DNA from: Limiplasma sp048370855
Lineage (GTDB): Bacteria; Bacillota; Clostridia; Christensenellales; Aristaeellaceae
Direction of reading: 5' to 3'
NCBI GenBank assembly: GCA_048370855.1
Contig: DBGEOK010000039.1
Coordinates: forward strand, 1 to 64,000
Length of the DNA stretch: 64,000 bases
Position numbers and translations under genes: made by a program. Of this stretch, positions 42,309 through 50,970 are shown piece after piece. Under the pieces are notes generated by a model. That model was given only the letters and a program-made list of their open reading frames with translations. It had not been told where the DNA came from and did not search any database. Each line of letters opens with the position of its first letter. The first letter of the stretch is position 1.

Positions 42309-43352
42309 ATGCTTTCGGGTAAGACGCTGAAGGCGGTGACCCGAATGGAAAAAAAGCTGAAGGTACAACGGGCGGTTCTGCTGCTGATTACGCTGCTGTG
42401 CGGCGTGTGCGCCGGCATGCTGATCCCTCGCGAGAACCACGCGCAGCCAAGCGTGGCGGCGTTTTCGCAAAGCGTGGACGCTCCGGCGGCAAACGGGGCG
42501 CAAAAGGAAATCGACGTGAACGCGTCGGATGGCGTAACGGAGACGACGCCCGCGGCTTCGGATGCCGCCATACAGCCTGCCGGCACGCCCGCCGCCGTCC
42601 AGGAGAATTTGTTCGCGGTCGGCGGGACCGCGACCCAGGCCCCAACCCAGGCCCCGGTCGAGCCGGCTGGCGGCTTTGGCATCGAGGTCATCAAACGACA
42701 GCCCCATACGCTGGGAAAGCGCGTGCTGATCTACCATACGCACACTTATGAGGCCTATGAAAAGGCGGACGGCGATCCGTACCAGGAGACGGAGCAGTGG
42801 CGTACCGCGGACGAGGGCTATAACGTGGTGCGCGTGGGAGAGGAGCTCGCCGGGCTGCTCAGAGGGCTGGGCGTGGAGGTCGTGCACGATACCACGGCCT
42901 TTGAGCCGCCCAACCTGAGCAGCGCGTATACGCGCTCGCTGGAAATGCTCAGGCAGCGCAGGGCGGCGGGCGAGAGCTTCGACCTGTATATCGATTTGCA
43001 CAGAGACGCTTACGTGGCTTCCCAGACGGGGGCGAACACAGTCAACGTAGGCGGCGCGGAGCTTGCCCGGATGATGCTGCTGATTGGCAAGGGGGAAGGG
43101 CAGACAACCCAGGGCTTTGACGAAAGGCCCGACTGGGAGGCGAACCTTGCCATCGCCCAGACGATTACCGACGCGGTCAACGCGCAGGCGCAGGGCCTTT
43201 GCAAGGACGTGCGGATGAAATCGGGAAGGTTCAACCAGCACATTGCCGTAGGGTGCGTGCTGGTGGAGGTGGGCAACAACCGCAATACGCTCGCGCAGGC
43301 GCTCGCCGCTATGCCGTATCTTGCGGACGCCATTGTGGAAACGCTGCGCTGA
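42309..43352 (+). CDS. spoIIP: Stage II sporulation protein P
   Basis: SpoIIP is the peptidoglycan amidase/endopeptidase of the SpoIIDMP engulfment complex. The 347-residue protein has an N-terminal membrane anchor (AVLLLITLLCGVCAGMLI) and a low-complexity Ala/Thr/Pro linker to about residue 125. The SpoIIP domain follows, with VLIYHTHTYEAYEKA, DLYIDLHRDAY and NQHIAVGCVLVEVGNNRNTLAQAL. The His and Glu residues expected to bind zinc are present. The start may be ATG 42309 or ATG 42345; the second has a better upstream AAGGCGG. The gpr gene ends 3 bases upstream. Confidence 0.9.
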   Translation: MLSGKTLKAVTRMEKKLKVQRAVLLLITLLCGVCAGMLIPRENHAQPSVAAFSQSVDAPAANGAQKEIDVNASDGVTETTPAASDAAIQPAGTPAAVQENLFAVGGTATQAPTQAPVEPAGGFGIEVIKRQPHTLGKRVLIYHTHTYEAYEKADGDPYQETEQWRTADEGYNVVRVGEELAGLLRGLGVEVVHDTTAFEPPNLSSAYTRSLEMLRQRRAAGESFDLYIDLHRDAYVASQTGANTVNVGGAELARMMLLIGKGEGQTTQGFDERPDWEANLAIAQTITDAVNAQAQGLCKDVRMKSGRFNQHIAVGCVLVEVGNNRNTLAQALAAMPYLADAIVETLR

Positions 43353-43384
43353 TAAGCCCGCCGGCTCAATTCCCCATGGAAGGG

Positions 43385-43413
43385 TTGAAAAAACGCCGCC
43401 TTGCGGGTATAAT
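43385..43413 (+). promoter_or_regulatory. Promoter of murI
   Basis: The -35 TTGAAA (43385-43390) and the -10 TATAAT (43408-43413) are 17 bases apart. The -10 lies only 16 bases from the murI ATG, so the 5' leader is very short. Confidence 0.7.
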
Positions 43414-43429
43414 CGTGTACCGGAGGTGG

Positions 43430-44212
43430 ATGGCTTTGGATAATCGCCCGGTTGGTTTTTTTGACAGCGGCCTGGGCGGCATCAGCGTGCTCGGCGAGGC
43501 GCTTCGTCAAATGCCGGGGGAGGATTATGTCTATTACGGCGATACCAGGCACATCCCCTATGGAGACAAACCGCCCGCCGAGGTGCTGTCCTATACCCGC
43601 CAGGCGGTGGACAAGCTGATGGCGCTCCGCTGTAAGGCGATTGTGCTGGCGTGCAACACGGCCACAAGCGTGGCGGCCGGAGAGCTTCGGCAGGAGCTTC
43701 GCCTGCCGATTATCGGCATGGAGCCGGCGCTCAAGCCGGCCTCTTTCCTGCCGGGGGAAGGCAGAGTGCTGGTGCTGGCCACGCGCGTGACGCTATCGCA
43801 GCCAAAGTTCCAGGCGCTGATGGAGCGCTATGGGCGGGATGCGCAGCCGGTTCCCTGCCCCGGGCTGATGGAGTGCGTGGAGGCCGGCGAGCTTCGGGGA
43901 CCGCGTGTGGAAACGCTGCTGACAAGCCTGCTTTCCCCTTTTATCAGCGCTCCGGTGAAGGCGGTGGTGCTGGGGTGCACGCATTATGTATTTTTAAGGG
44001 ACGCCATCGCGTCCGTCCTTGGGCCTGACGTCCCGCTGATCGACGGCAACGCGGGCGCCGTGCGCCAGCTTGGACGGAGGCTGGAGCAGGGCGGCCTGAG
44101 GAGGACGGACGCCGGCGGCGGGCGCGTAACGTTCCTCTCCTCCATGGAGGATGAGGAGACGCTGGAACGCATGCAAGCCATGCTCGCGCTGTGCGGGCGC
44201 AAGGCGTCTTAG
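43430..44212 (+). CDS. murI: Glutamate racemase
   Basis: This enzyme makes D-glutamate for peptidoglycan. The 260 residues show RPVGFFDSGLGGISVL, YYGDTRHIPYGDKP, the first catalytic Cys in VLACNTATSVAA and the second in VVLGCTHYVFLRD. ATG 43430 is only 2-3 bases from GGAGGT, while TTG 43436 has a better distance of 8 bases and would start MDNRPVGFF; both are possible. It has its own promoter and is followed after 47 bases by the epimerase gene on the same strand. Confidence 0.93.
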   Translation: MALDNRPVGFFDSGLGGISVLGEALRQMPGEDYVYYGDTRHIPYGDKPPAEVLSYTRQAVDKLMALRCKAIVLACNTATSVAAGELRQELRLPIIGMEPALKPASFLPGEGRVLVLATRVTLSQPKFQALMERYGRDAQPVPCPGLMECVEAGELRGPRVETLLTSLLSPFISAPVKAVVLGCTHYVFLRDAIASVLGPDVPLIDGNAGAVRQLGRRLEQGGLRRTDAGGGRVTFLSSMEDEETLERMQAMLALCGRKAS

Positions 44213-44259
44213 CTTTAACGCAAAAGAATGCCGCCGCGGCGGCGGATAGGGGTACGCGA

Positions 44260-45357
44260 ATGAAAAAGGTGATGCTGATTTTCGGCACGAGGCCGGAGGC
44301 GATCAAGATGTGCCCGCTGGCGCTGGAGCTTCGCAAGCATTCCGGTTTTGAAACCGTCGTCTGCGTCACGGGCCAGCACCGCCAAATGCTGGACCAGATT
44401 TTAACCTGTTTTCAGGTGGAGCCCAAATACGACCTTTGCATTATGCGGGAAAAACAGACGCTGTTTGACGTGACGATCAGCATTCTTCAGCGTCTTAGGG
44501 AAATATTGGAATATGAAAAGCCGGACGTGGCCCTGGTGCACGGCGATACGTCCACCGCGTTTGTGACGGCCTTGGCCTGCTTTTATATGCGGATTCCGGT
44601 GGGGCATGTGGAGGCGGGACTTCGCACGTACAACCTTTATTCGCCCTATCCGGAGGAATTTAACCGCCAGGCGGTGGATTTGATCTCCCGGTTTTACTTT
44701 GCGCCCACGGAAATGAGCCGGCAAAACCTGTTGAAGGAAGGAAAGCCGGACTCGAGCGTCTACGTGACGGGGAATACGGTCATCGACGCGCTGGATACCA
44801 CCGTGCGGGACGACTACGAGCATGCGGAAATCGAGTGGGCCGCGGGCAGCCGTTTGATCCTGCTGACGGCCCACCGCCGCGAGAACCTGGGCGAGCCGAT
44901 GCATGAGATGTTCACGGCGGTCCGGCGCGTTGTGGATGAGACGCCGGACGTAAAGGTGCTCTACCCCATGCATATGAACCCCGCCGTGCGGGAGATGGCC
45001 CGCGAATGCTTCGCTGGCCAGGCGCGCATCCATATGACCGAACCCCTGGACGTGCTGGATTTCCATAACCTGATGGCCCGCGCGTACCTGATTATGACCG
45101 ACAGCGGAGGCATCCAGGAGGAGGCGCCGGCGCTGGGAAAGCCGGTGCTGGTCATGCGCGACACCACGGAGCGCCCCGAGGGGGTCATCGCGGGGACCCT
45201 GAAACTGGTGGGAACCGACGAGCAGACCATCTATACCGCGGTGCGCGAGCTGCTGACGGACAGCGCCGCTTACCGGGAGATGGAGCATGCCGCCAACCCC
45301 TACGGCGACGGAAAGGCCAGCCGGTACATCGCGGAAATTCTGGAACGGGAGCTATGA
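44260..45357 (+). CDS. wecB: UDP-GlcNAc 2-epimerase, non-hydrolysing (WecB/MnaA-type)
   Basis: This enzyme interconverts UDP-GlcNAc and UDP-ManNAc for wall or surface polymers. The 365 residues show FGTRPEAIKMCPLALEL, LVHGDTSTAF, GHVEAGLRTYN, PEEFNRQAVDLIS, TAHRRENLGEP and TDSGGIQEEAPALGKPVL. A WbpI-type enzyme acting on UDP-GlcNAc(3NAc)A belongs to the same fold, so this may supply the last step for the wbp genes at 25534-29710. WecB-like sequence features do not decide. The gene runs 6 bases into the 3' end of the convergent membrane-protein gene. Confidence 0.92.
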   Translation: MKKVMLIFGTRPEAIKMCPLALELRKHSGFETVVCVTGQHRQMLDQILTCFQVEPKYDLCIMREKQTLFDVTISILQRLREILEYEKPDVALVHGDTSTAFVTALACFYMRIPVGHVEAGLRTYNLYSPYPEEFNRQAVDLISRFYFAPTEMSRQNLLKEGKPDSSVYVTGNTVIDALDTTVRDDYEHAEIEWAAGSRLILLTAHRRENLGEPMHEMFTAVRRVVDETPDVKVLYPMHMNPAVREMARECFAGQARIHMTEPLDVLDFHNLMARAYLIMTDSGGIQEEAPALGKPVLVMRDTTERPEGVIAGTLKLVGTDEQTIYTAVRELLTDSAAYREMEHAANPYGDGKASRYIAEILEREL

Positions 45358-45729
45358 GCGAAAGGCTTCCCTGGCCCGCATGCCCGCCAGGGCGATGGCG
45401 CTCAGCCCGCACCACGCCAGCGTGTAAGGCGCGCAAATCTGCCCGCGCACATTAAGCGGGGCTTTCCGGTAATCCCAGATATGGTAACGGCGGTTGAACG
45501 CCAGTCCAAAGCCGTATTCCACGCCGGTGATCATCAGACCGCCCAGGAGCGCCTGCCGCCATAGGGGGCGGTTTTTTTGCGCCTGATGAAGGCGGGAGAG
45601 CATGCTCAGCGAAACGCCGCCCGCAAGCGCCATGGCGGGGTGGGTGCGGCGCCGCCAGCAAAGCTCGATCCCGGGGTAAAGAAGGCTGCCAATCAGGAAG
45701 GCGTGAGGCACGGTAAACCATCCTTTCAT
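45352..45729 (-). CDS. Small membrane protein, CmpB/putative ABC type IV family
   Basis: The 125-residue protein has about three to four hydrophobic segments (FTVPHAFLIGSLLYPGIEL; ALLGGLMITGVEYGFGLAF; YTLAWCGLSAIALAGM). The conserved-looking core WDYRKAPLNVRGQICAPYTLAW resembles the putative ABC-transporter type IV (CmpB) family found in many Bacillota. No SD is seen before ATG 45729. It overlaps the wecB 3' end tail to tail. Function unknown. Confidence 0.7.
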   Translation of the reverse strand: MKGWFTVPHAFLIGSLLYPGIELCWRRRTHPAMALAGGVSLSMLSRLHQAQKNRPLWRQALLGGLMITGVEYGFGLAFNRRYHIWDYRKAPLNVRGQICAPYTLAWCGLSAIALAGMRAREAFRS

Positions 45730-45800
45730 TGCGAGGCGGAAAGAAGCGCCGCCCAGTTAGCATGCGTGCTTTGAACCAAGCTCATACGGGGCGGAAGAAC

Positions 45801-45829
45801 TTGACGGCGGCCGGCGCTGTGTATAGAAT
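45801..45829 (+). promoter_or_regulatory. Distal promoter upstream of the M42 peptidase gene
   Basis: The -35 TTGACG (45801-45806) and the -10 TAGAAT (45824-45829) are 17 bases apart. It is about 190 bases before the peptidase start. No gene is supported between it and 46021. Confidence 0.5.
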
Positions 45830-45948
45830 GGTTGTAACGATTCGATTAAAAAAGGGCTTCCGCGTTTTGCTCGGGAGGGGACGGCGGATGAAAAAAGGTT
45901 TGAATGCGTGTCGGCCCGTATGATTTCCGCTCCCCGTGCTTCAACGCC

Positions 45949-45977
45949 TTGCCCAAACCGGGCAAATGGGGTATGAT
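45949..45977 (+). promoter_or_regulatory. Proximal promoter of the M42 peptidase gene
   Basis: The -35 TTGCCC (45949-45954) and the -10 TATGAT (45972-45977) are 17 bases apart, about 45 bases before ATG 46021. It probably drives the peptidase-rqcP-ispD-ispF-comEC-holA run. Confidence 0.55.
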
Positions 45978-46020
45978 ACCAGTGACGACGCGGCCCGACA
46001 TCCGCGAGGGGGAGGAAGCG

Positions 46021-47115
46021 ATGGGAACGAATACGGCATACGCCATCGAGCAGACCATGCGGCTGCTGGCGATAGACAGCCCGACGGGCTACACGCGCAA
46101 TGTGACGGACTACCTTTTGAAAACGCTGAAGGATATGGGATTTCATCCTGAACGGACCCGAAAGGGCTGCGTTTTGTGCCCCTTGGGAGGGGAGGGGAGG
46201 CCGCTCGTGCTGGCCGCGCATGTGGATACGCTGGGCCTGATGGTGCGCGAGGTGAAGGAGAACGGCCGGCTTGCCTTTACGCTGCTGGGCGGCCCCTCCT
46301 GCCAGGCGATAGAAACGGAAAACGTGACCGTCATAACGCGCGACGGCAGGCGCTATACGGGCGTGGTGCAGCTCATGAACGCCTCCAAGCACGTGAACGC
46401 CGAGCTGGAGACGGCGAAGCGGGACGCGGGTACGATGGAAATCCTGCTGGATGAAGAGGTGTCCTCCAGGGAAGACGTGCGGGCGCTGGGCATTGAAACC
46501 GGCGATGTGGTCTTTTTGGACCCGCGCTCCAGGGTAACGCCCTCCGGCTTTATCCGCAGCCGCTTTTTGGACGACAAGCTGAGCGCCGGCATGCTGCTGG
46601 CGCTGGCCAGGGACGTTGCGGACGGAAGGGCCCGCCTTGCGCGCCGGGTAAGCCTCTTCTTTACCGTTTACGAGGAAACCGGCCACGGCGCGTCCAGCGG
46701 CGTCCCGCTGGATACGGAGGAGCTGCTGGTGGTGGATATGGGCTGCGTGGGCGAGGGGCTGGGCTGTAAGGAACAGCAGGTATCCGTCTGCGCCAAGGAC
46801 AGCGCCGGCCCGTATGACTACGGGATGACGGGCGATTTAATAGCGCTGTGCCGGCGGGAGGGGATTGATTATGCGGTGGACGTTTATCCCTTCTACGGCT
46901 CCGACGCCGCCGCGGCGCTGCGCGCGGGGTACGATTTGCGCTTCGCGCTGATCGGCGCGGGCGTTTATGCCTCCCATGGCTATGAGCGCAGCCATCTCAA
47001 GGGCGTGGAGAACACGCTTCGGCTGCTTGCCGCCTACGTGGGGCTCGAGGAGGACGCCGTGCCGCCAAGCGGCCGGACGGAGCAAAAGGAAACAGGAAAG
47101 GGGAGAGAGCATTGA
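46021..47115 (+). CDS. M42-family aminopeptidase
   Basis: This cytoplasmic di-metal aminopeptidase of the FrvX/PepA-like M42 family has 364 residues. Metal-ligand and catalytic segments are in order: VLAAHVDTLGLMV (His), the SRFLDDKLSAG block (Asp), VYEETGHGASSG (Glu pair), VDMGCVGEG (Asp) and ASHGYERSHL (late His). GGGGGAGG lies 5 bases before ATG 46021. It is the first gene of a run; its TGA overlaps the rqcP start (TTGA at 47112-47115). Substrate range cannot be read from the sequence. Confidence 0.9.
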   Translation: MGTNTAYAIEQTMRLLAIDSPTGYTRNVTDYLLKTLKDMGFHPERTRKGCVLCPLGGEGRPLVLAAHVDTLGLMVREVKENGRLAFTLLGGPSCQAIETENVTVITRDGRRYTGVVQLMNASKHVNAELETAKRDAGTMEILLDEEVSSREDVRALGIETGDVVFLDPRSRVTPSGFIRSRFLDDKLSAGMLLALARDVADGRARLARRVSLFFTVYEETGHGASSGVPLDTEELLVVDMGCVGEGLGCKEQQVSVCAKDSAGPYDYGMTGDLIALCRREGIDYAVDVYPFYGSDAAAALRAGYDLRFALIGAGVYASHGYERSHLKGVENTLRLLAAYVGLEEDAVPPSGRTEQKETGKGREH

Positions 47116-47393
47116 GGCTGGATAAATTCTTGAAGGTGTCCCGCATTATCAAGCGCCGGACCGTGGCGAACGAGGCGTGCGCCGGCGGGCGTGTTTCCCT
47201 CAACGGCAGGACGGCCAAGCCGGGAGCCGAGGTGAAAGAGGGGGACACGCTAGAGATCCGCTTTGGCAGCCGCGTGGGAAGGTATCGCGTTGAAAGCGTC
47301 CGGGAAACCGTGCGCAAGGAAGGCGCGCAGGACATGTACACGGTGCTGGAGGAGGACGCGCAGACCCTGGCGGAGCGAGGCGCGAAAGAATGA
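47112..47393 (+). CDS. rqcP: S4-domain ribosome quality control protein RqcP (YabO)
   Basis: This RNA-binding S4 protein acts with RqcH in alanine tailing of stalled nascent chains on 50S subunits. The 93 residues begin LRLDKFLKVSRIIKRRTVANEA, close to B. subtilis YabO. RVSLNGRTAKPGAEVKEGD, a basic strand and a C-terminal acidic tail follow. The start is TTG 47112, coupled to the peptidase stop; its own stop overlaps ispD as ATGA (47390-47393). RqcH itself is not in this window. Confidence 0.88.
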   Translation: MRLDKFLKVSRIIKRRTVANEACAGGRVSLNGRTAKPGAEVKEGDTLEIRFGSRVGRYRVESVRETVRKEGAQDMYTVLEEDAQTLAERGAKE

Positions 47394-48091
47394 AAAGCTA
47401 TGCTGTGATCCTGGCCGGCGGATGCGGAAGCCGGATGGACGCGGGTATCAATAAGGTGTTTTTGCCCTTGCGCGGCGTGCCGGCGGTCATCCGTGCCATC
47501 GCGCCGTTTTCAGCGCTGTGCGCGGGCGCCGTGCTCGTCGCGCGCGAGGAAGAGCTGCCGCGCGCGGAGGCGCTGATTGCCCGGTACGGCCTCTCTCGCT
47601 TTGTCAAGGCCATTGTGGCAGGGGGGACGGATCGCCAAGCTTCTGTGGCCAACGGGCTGCGCGCGCTGCCCGACGACGCGGAGGCCGTGCTGATTCACGA
47701 CGGGGCGCGGGCGCTGGTCACCGAGGAGGTCGTCAGGCGGGTGCTGGAAAGCGTGGCGGCTTACGGTACCGGCATCGCCGCGGTTCCGGAAACCGACACC
47801 ATCAAGCGCGCCACGCCGGAGGGCGAGGTGCTGGAAACCCTGAGCCGCGGGGAGCTATATGCCATGCAAACGCCGCAGGGCTTCGCCGTGGAGCTGATCC
47901 GCCGGGCGCACGAGCAGGCGAAACGGGAAGGATACGCCGCAACGGACGACGCGGCGCTGCTGGAGCATGCGGGCATTCCCGTCCGCCTGACGCGCGGCGA
48001 TCCCGAAAACGTGAAACTGACCACGCCGGTAGATGTGGCGCTTGCGGAGGCGATCCTGGCCGGAAGGATTGAGCGGGAGGCGGAGGAATGA
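47390..48091 (+). CDS. ispD: 2-C-methyl-D-erythritol 4-phosphate cytidylyltransferase
   Basis: This is the third step of the MEP isoprenoid pathway: CTP plus MEP give CDP-ME. The 233 residues show the nucleotide-binding VILAGGCGSRMDAGINKVFL, LIHDGARALVTEEVV, ETDTIKRATPEG and MQTPQGFAVELIRRAH. ATG 47390 overlaps the rqcP stop. It is coupled to ispF by an ATGA at 48088-48091, the usual ispD-ispF pairing. Confidence 0.95.
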   Translation: MKSYAVILAGGCGSRMDAGINKVFLPLRGVPAVIRAIAPFSALCAGAVLVAREEELPRAEALIARYGLSRFVKAIVAGGTDRQASVANGLRALPDDAEAVLIHDGARALVTEEVVRRVLESVAAYGTGIAAVPETDTIKRATPEGEVLETLSRGELYAMQTPQGFAVELIRRAHEQAKREGYAATDDAALLEHAGIPVRLTRGDPENVKLTTPVDVALAEAILAGRIEREAEE

Positions 48092-48564
48092 TCCGCGTCG
48101 GGCATGGCATGGACGTGCACAGGCTTGCGGAGGAACGAAGGCTGATCCTCTGCGGCGTGGAGATACCGCATGAGCGGGGCCTTTTGGGACACAGCGACGC
48201 GGACGTCGCCACCCACGCGCTGATAGACGCGCTCTTGGGCGCGGCGGCCATGGGAGATATCGGCGCGCTCTTTCCCGACACGGAGGAACGCTACCTGGGG
48301 GCCGATTCGGTAGCCCTGCTGCAAACCGTCCTGGAACGCCTGCGGGAAGACGGATACGAGCCCGTGAACGCGGATGTGACCATTGTGGCTCAACGGCCCA
48401 AGCTGCGCCCATATATTGAACGGATGCGCGCGCGCCTGGCCGGGGCGATGGGCGTGGAGCTCGGCCAGGTAAGCGTGAAGGCGACGACCACGGAGGCGCT
48501 GGGGTTCGAGGGAGAGGAGCTGGGCATCAGCGCGCACGCGGTTTGCCTGTTGGAAAGGAAATAG
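48088..48564 (+). CDS. ispF: 2-C-methyl-D-erythritol 2,4-cyclodiphosphate synthase
   Basis: This is the fifth step of the MEP pathway. The 158-residue protein has the zinc ligands in GHGMDVHRL (Asp8 and His10 region) and LGHSDADVATHALIDALLGA. GDIGALFPDTEERYLG, then the AQRPKLRPYIERMR block and TTTEALGFEGEELGISAHA complete the family profile. ispE is not in the run. Confidence 0.95.
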   Translation: MIRVGHGMDVHRLAEERRLILCGVEIPHERGLLGHSDADVATHALIDALLGAAAMGDIGALFPDTEERYLGADSVALLQTVLERLREDGYEPVNADVTIVAQRPKLRPYIERMRARLAGAMGVELGQVSVKATTTEALGFEGEELGISAHAVCLLERK

Positions 48565-48570
48565 CGGGCT

Positions 48571-50970
48571 TTGAGCGGTACGGAAGAAAAACGCGGGGCG
48601 TCCGGCGTGCGGACGCTTTCGGAGCATAACCATGTACTGGAGGCGTTGGCCGTCGCCTTTTTGGCGGGTTGCCGACTGGCGGTTTATCTGGAGCCGGGCG
48701 CGTGGATGTGGTGGGTATGTCTTGCAGGGGCGGCGCTGGCCTTTCTGCTAAAAAAGCTGGACAGGCGGACGATCGCGGGGGTAATGCTCTGCGCGCTAAT
48801 GCTGGGAGCGCTGAGGACCCAGGCGGCGCTATCTCCAAGCCAGCCGAAGCCCGGCTCTTATGAGACAGCCGGATATGTATACGGAGAACCCAGCCTGCGT
48901 GAAGGCGACCGCGTTGCCTTTACGCTTGGGGATGTGACGCTGGACGGCGTGCCATGCGCGGGGCGCGCTTACTGCACCGTTTACTATGGCGACGAGGGGC
49001 CTCCGGAGCTTTTTGACGGCGCGGCCGTGCGGTTTGACGGGCGCGTTTATCTGCCGGACGGGAAAAGCGGCGCGCCCCGGTTTGATTTTCGGATGTGGTT
49101 GCTCCAAAACGGCATGAGCTTTGGCGTTGCCTCTTCGGACGGGCTTTCGGTTGAAAATACGCGGCAAACGGCTCCCGTTAAGGACGCGGCGTCCCGGGCG
49201 CGCGGGTCGTTCCAGGCGGCGCTGAACGGAACCATGGGCGACGAGTCGCGCCTGGCCATGGCGATGCTGATGAGCGACCGCGAGGGGCTTGCCCAGGAGG
49301 AGAACGAGGCTTTTCAAACCCTCGGCATCGCCCATGTGATGTCGGTTTCCGGCTTGCATGTGGGGCTGATGGGAGGGCTGCTCATTGCGCTGCTGAACTG
49401 GGTAAGGCTGCGGCGGGCTTGTCAGGTCCCGGTTGTCGCGGCGTTCCTGACGGCCTATTGCGCGCTCACCGGCTTTTCCGCCGCGTCGATGCGCGCGTCG
49501 GTCATGCTGACGCTGGCGCTGATGGCGCGGGTGCTGGGCAGGCGGACCGATCCGCTCGCGTCTTTGAGCGCGGCTGCGCTCGTCGTGCTGGCGATCAAGC
49601 CGCTCCAGGCCTTTTCGGCGGGCTTCGTGCTTTCCTTTTCCGCGGTTGCGGGCATCACGCTGCTCTACCCCGCGTTTTTAAGGGCGCTTGGCCGCGCTTT
49701 TCCCGCCGGCCTCCGGGACGGTCCCGGTCGCGGGCCGTTCTTCCGGCGGCTGAAAAACATGGCGCGCAGGCGGCTTGGAAGGCCGGGCGAGCTGCTGTGC
49801 ATTTCGCTCGCGGCGCAAATAGGCGTGCTGCTGCCAACGGCGGCGTACTTTCACCGGCTGCCGCTGTACGGCGTGGCGATCAATCTGCTGGTTGTGCCCT
49901 ATATGGGCCTGCTGGTGCCCGTATACGCCCTGGCGCTGGCGACGGCGTCCGTGCCCTGGCTGGGCCTCTGGGTCGGATCGCTCGCGTCGCTGATGAGCCG
50001 GTGGCTGCTGGCGGCGGTGGAGCTGCTTGCCACGCTGCCCTATGCCTCGGTGCGGGTCGCGTCCCCGCCGGCGGCGCTTATTTGCGCGCTGGCCTTGTGC
50101 GGAGCGGCGGTTTCGCGCCGCATGCGGGCCGGAGCGGGACGGCGGGCTGCGGCGGTCGGGCTTCTCTGCGTGCTGGGAGCGGCGGGCGCCTATATGGCAC
50201 GGCCCGCGGAGCTGCGCTATATTCAGCTTTCGGTTGGGCAGGCGGACGCGGCGCTGGTGATGGACGGACGCAGCACCATCGCCATCGACGTGGGCGAAGA
50301 CGGCCTGGCGGCAGTCGATTATCTGCTGGACGAGGGCAGGGATCTGGACGCGCTCTATCTGACGCACCTGCACGCGGACCATGTGGCCGGCGTGGACCAA
50401 CTGCTCAAAAGCGGCATTCAAATCAAGCGGGCTTACCTGCCCGTTAACGGCGCGGAGCAGCGCCTGGATCCGGAAATGCTGGCCGTGCTTAGCAGGCTGC
50501 GCGAGGCGGGCGTTCCTGTTACGGAGCTTGCGGCGGGCGATGAACTGCGTTACAATAAGGTGGGCGTCAGGGTGCTGTGGCCCGTCAGGGAAAGCGTTCG
50601 GAGCGGGCAGGACGCCAACGACCTCCCGCTCGTGCTCGCCGTTGACCTGGACGGCTATACGCTGATGAGCGCAAGCGACCTGACGGGGCGATACGAGGCC
50701 TATGCCGCCATTCCCTGCGACGTGCTGAAGGTGGCGCATCATGGCAGCTCCGCCGGCACCGGGGAAGCGTTTTTGGACTTTGCGGCTCCGCGCCTGGCGT
50801 TGGTTAGCTGCTCGCCAAACAATCGCGCCCTACCCAGCGAGGCGGTGCTGGAACGCCTGGACGGCAGAGGCATCGAGGTGCTCCGAACGGACCTTTGCGG
50901 CGATATCACCCTTACCATCCGGGACGGCAGGCTCTGCGCGACTCCCTATAAAGCGAGGACGGACGAATGA
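48571..50970 (+). CDS. comEC: ComEC/Rec2 DNA-uptake channel
   Basis: This is the polytopic channel for single-stranded DNA during transformation, or a related envelope function. The 799-residue protein has N-terminal membrane helices, a soluble OB-like region (residues about 85-175) and the Competence domain (FQTLGIAHVMSVSGLHVGLM onwards). A C-terminal metallo-beta-lactamase domain follows, with LTHLHADHVAGVDQLL (HxHxDH), the VLKVAHHGSS segment and LVSCSPNN. The start is TTG 48571, weakly supported by AAAGGAAA upstream. Its stop overlaps holA as ATGA. No comEA or comGA is in the window, so competence is not shown. Confidence 0.9.
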   Translation: MSGTEEKRGASGVRTLSEHNHVLEALAVAFLAGCRLAVYLEPGAWMWWVCLAGAALAFLLKKLDRRTIAGVMLCALMLGALRTQAALSPSQPKPGSYETAGYVYGEPSLREGDRVAFTLGDVTLDGVPCAGRAYCTVYYGDEGPPELFDGAAVRFDGRVYLPDGKSGAPRFDFRMWLLQNGMSFGVASSDGLSVENTRQTAPVKDAASRARGSFQAALNGTMGDESRLAMAMLMSDREGLAQEENEAFQTLGIAHVMSVSGLHVGLMGGLLIALLNWVRLRRACQVPVVAAFLTAYCALTGFSAASMRASVMLTLALMARVLGRRTDPLASLSAAALVVLAIKPLQAFSAGFVLSFSAVAGITLLYPAFLRALGRAFPAGLRDGPGRGPFFRRLKNMARRRLGRPGELLCISLAAQIGVLLPTAAYFHRLPLYGVAINLLVVPYMGLLVPVYALALATASVPWLGLWVGSLASLMSRWLLAAVELLATLPYASVRVASPPAALICALALCGAAVSRRMRAGAGRRAAAVGLLCVLGAAGAYMARPAELRYIQLSVGQADAALVMDGRSTIAIDVGEDGLAAVDYLLDEGRDLDALYLTHLHADHVAGVDQLLKSGIQIKRAYLPVNGAEQRLDPEMLAVLSRLREAGVPVTELAAGDELRYNKVGVRVLWPVRESVRSGQDANDLPLVLAVDLDGYTLMSASDLTGRYEAYAAIPCDVLKVAHHGSSAGTGEAFLDFAAPRLALVSCSPNNRALPSEAVLERLDGRGIEVLRTDLCGDITLTIRDGRLCATPYKARTDE

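Noticed and set aside
45729..45923. A 64-codon plus-strand frame before the peptidase gene
   Set aside because: It has no SD, no recognisable feature, and spans the promoter sequence at 45801-45829.
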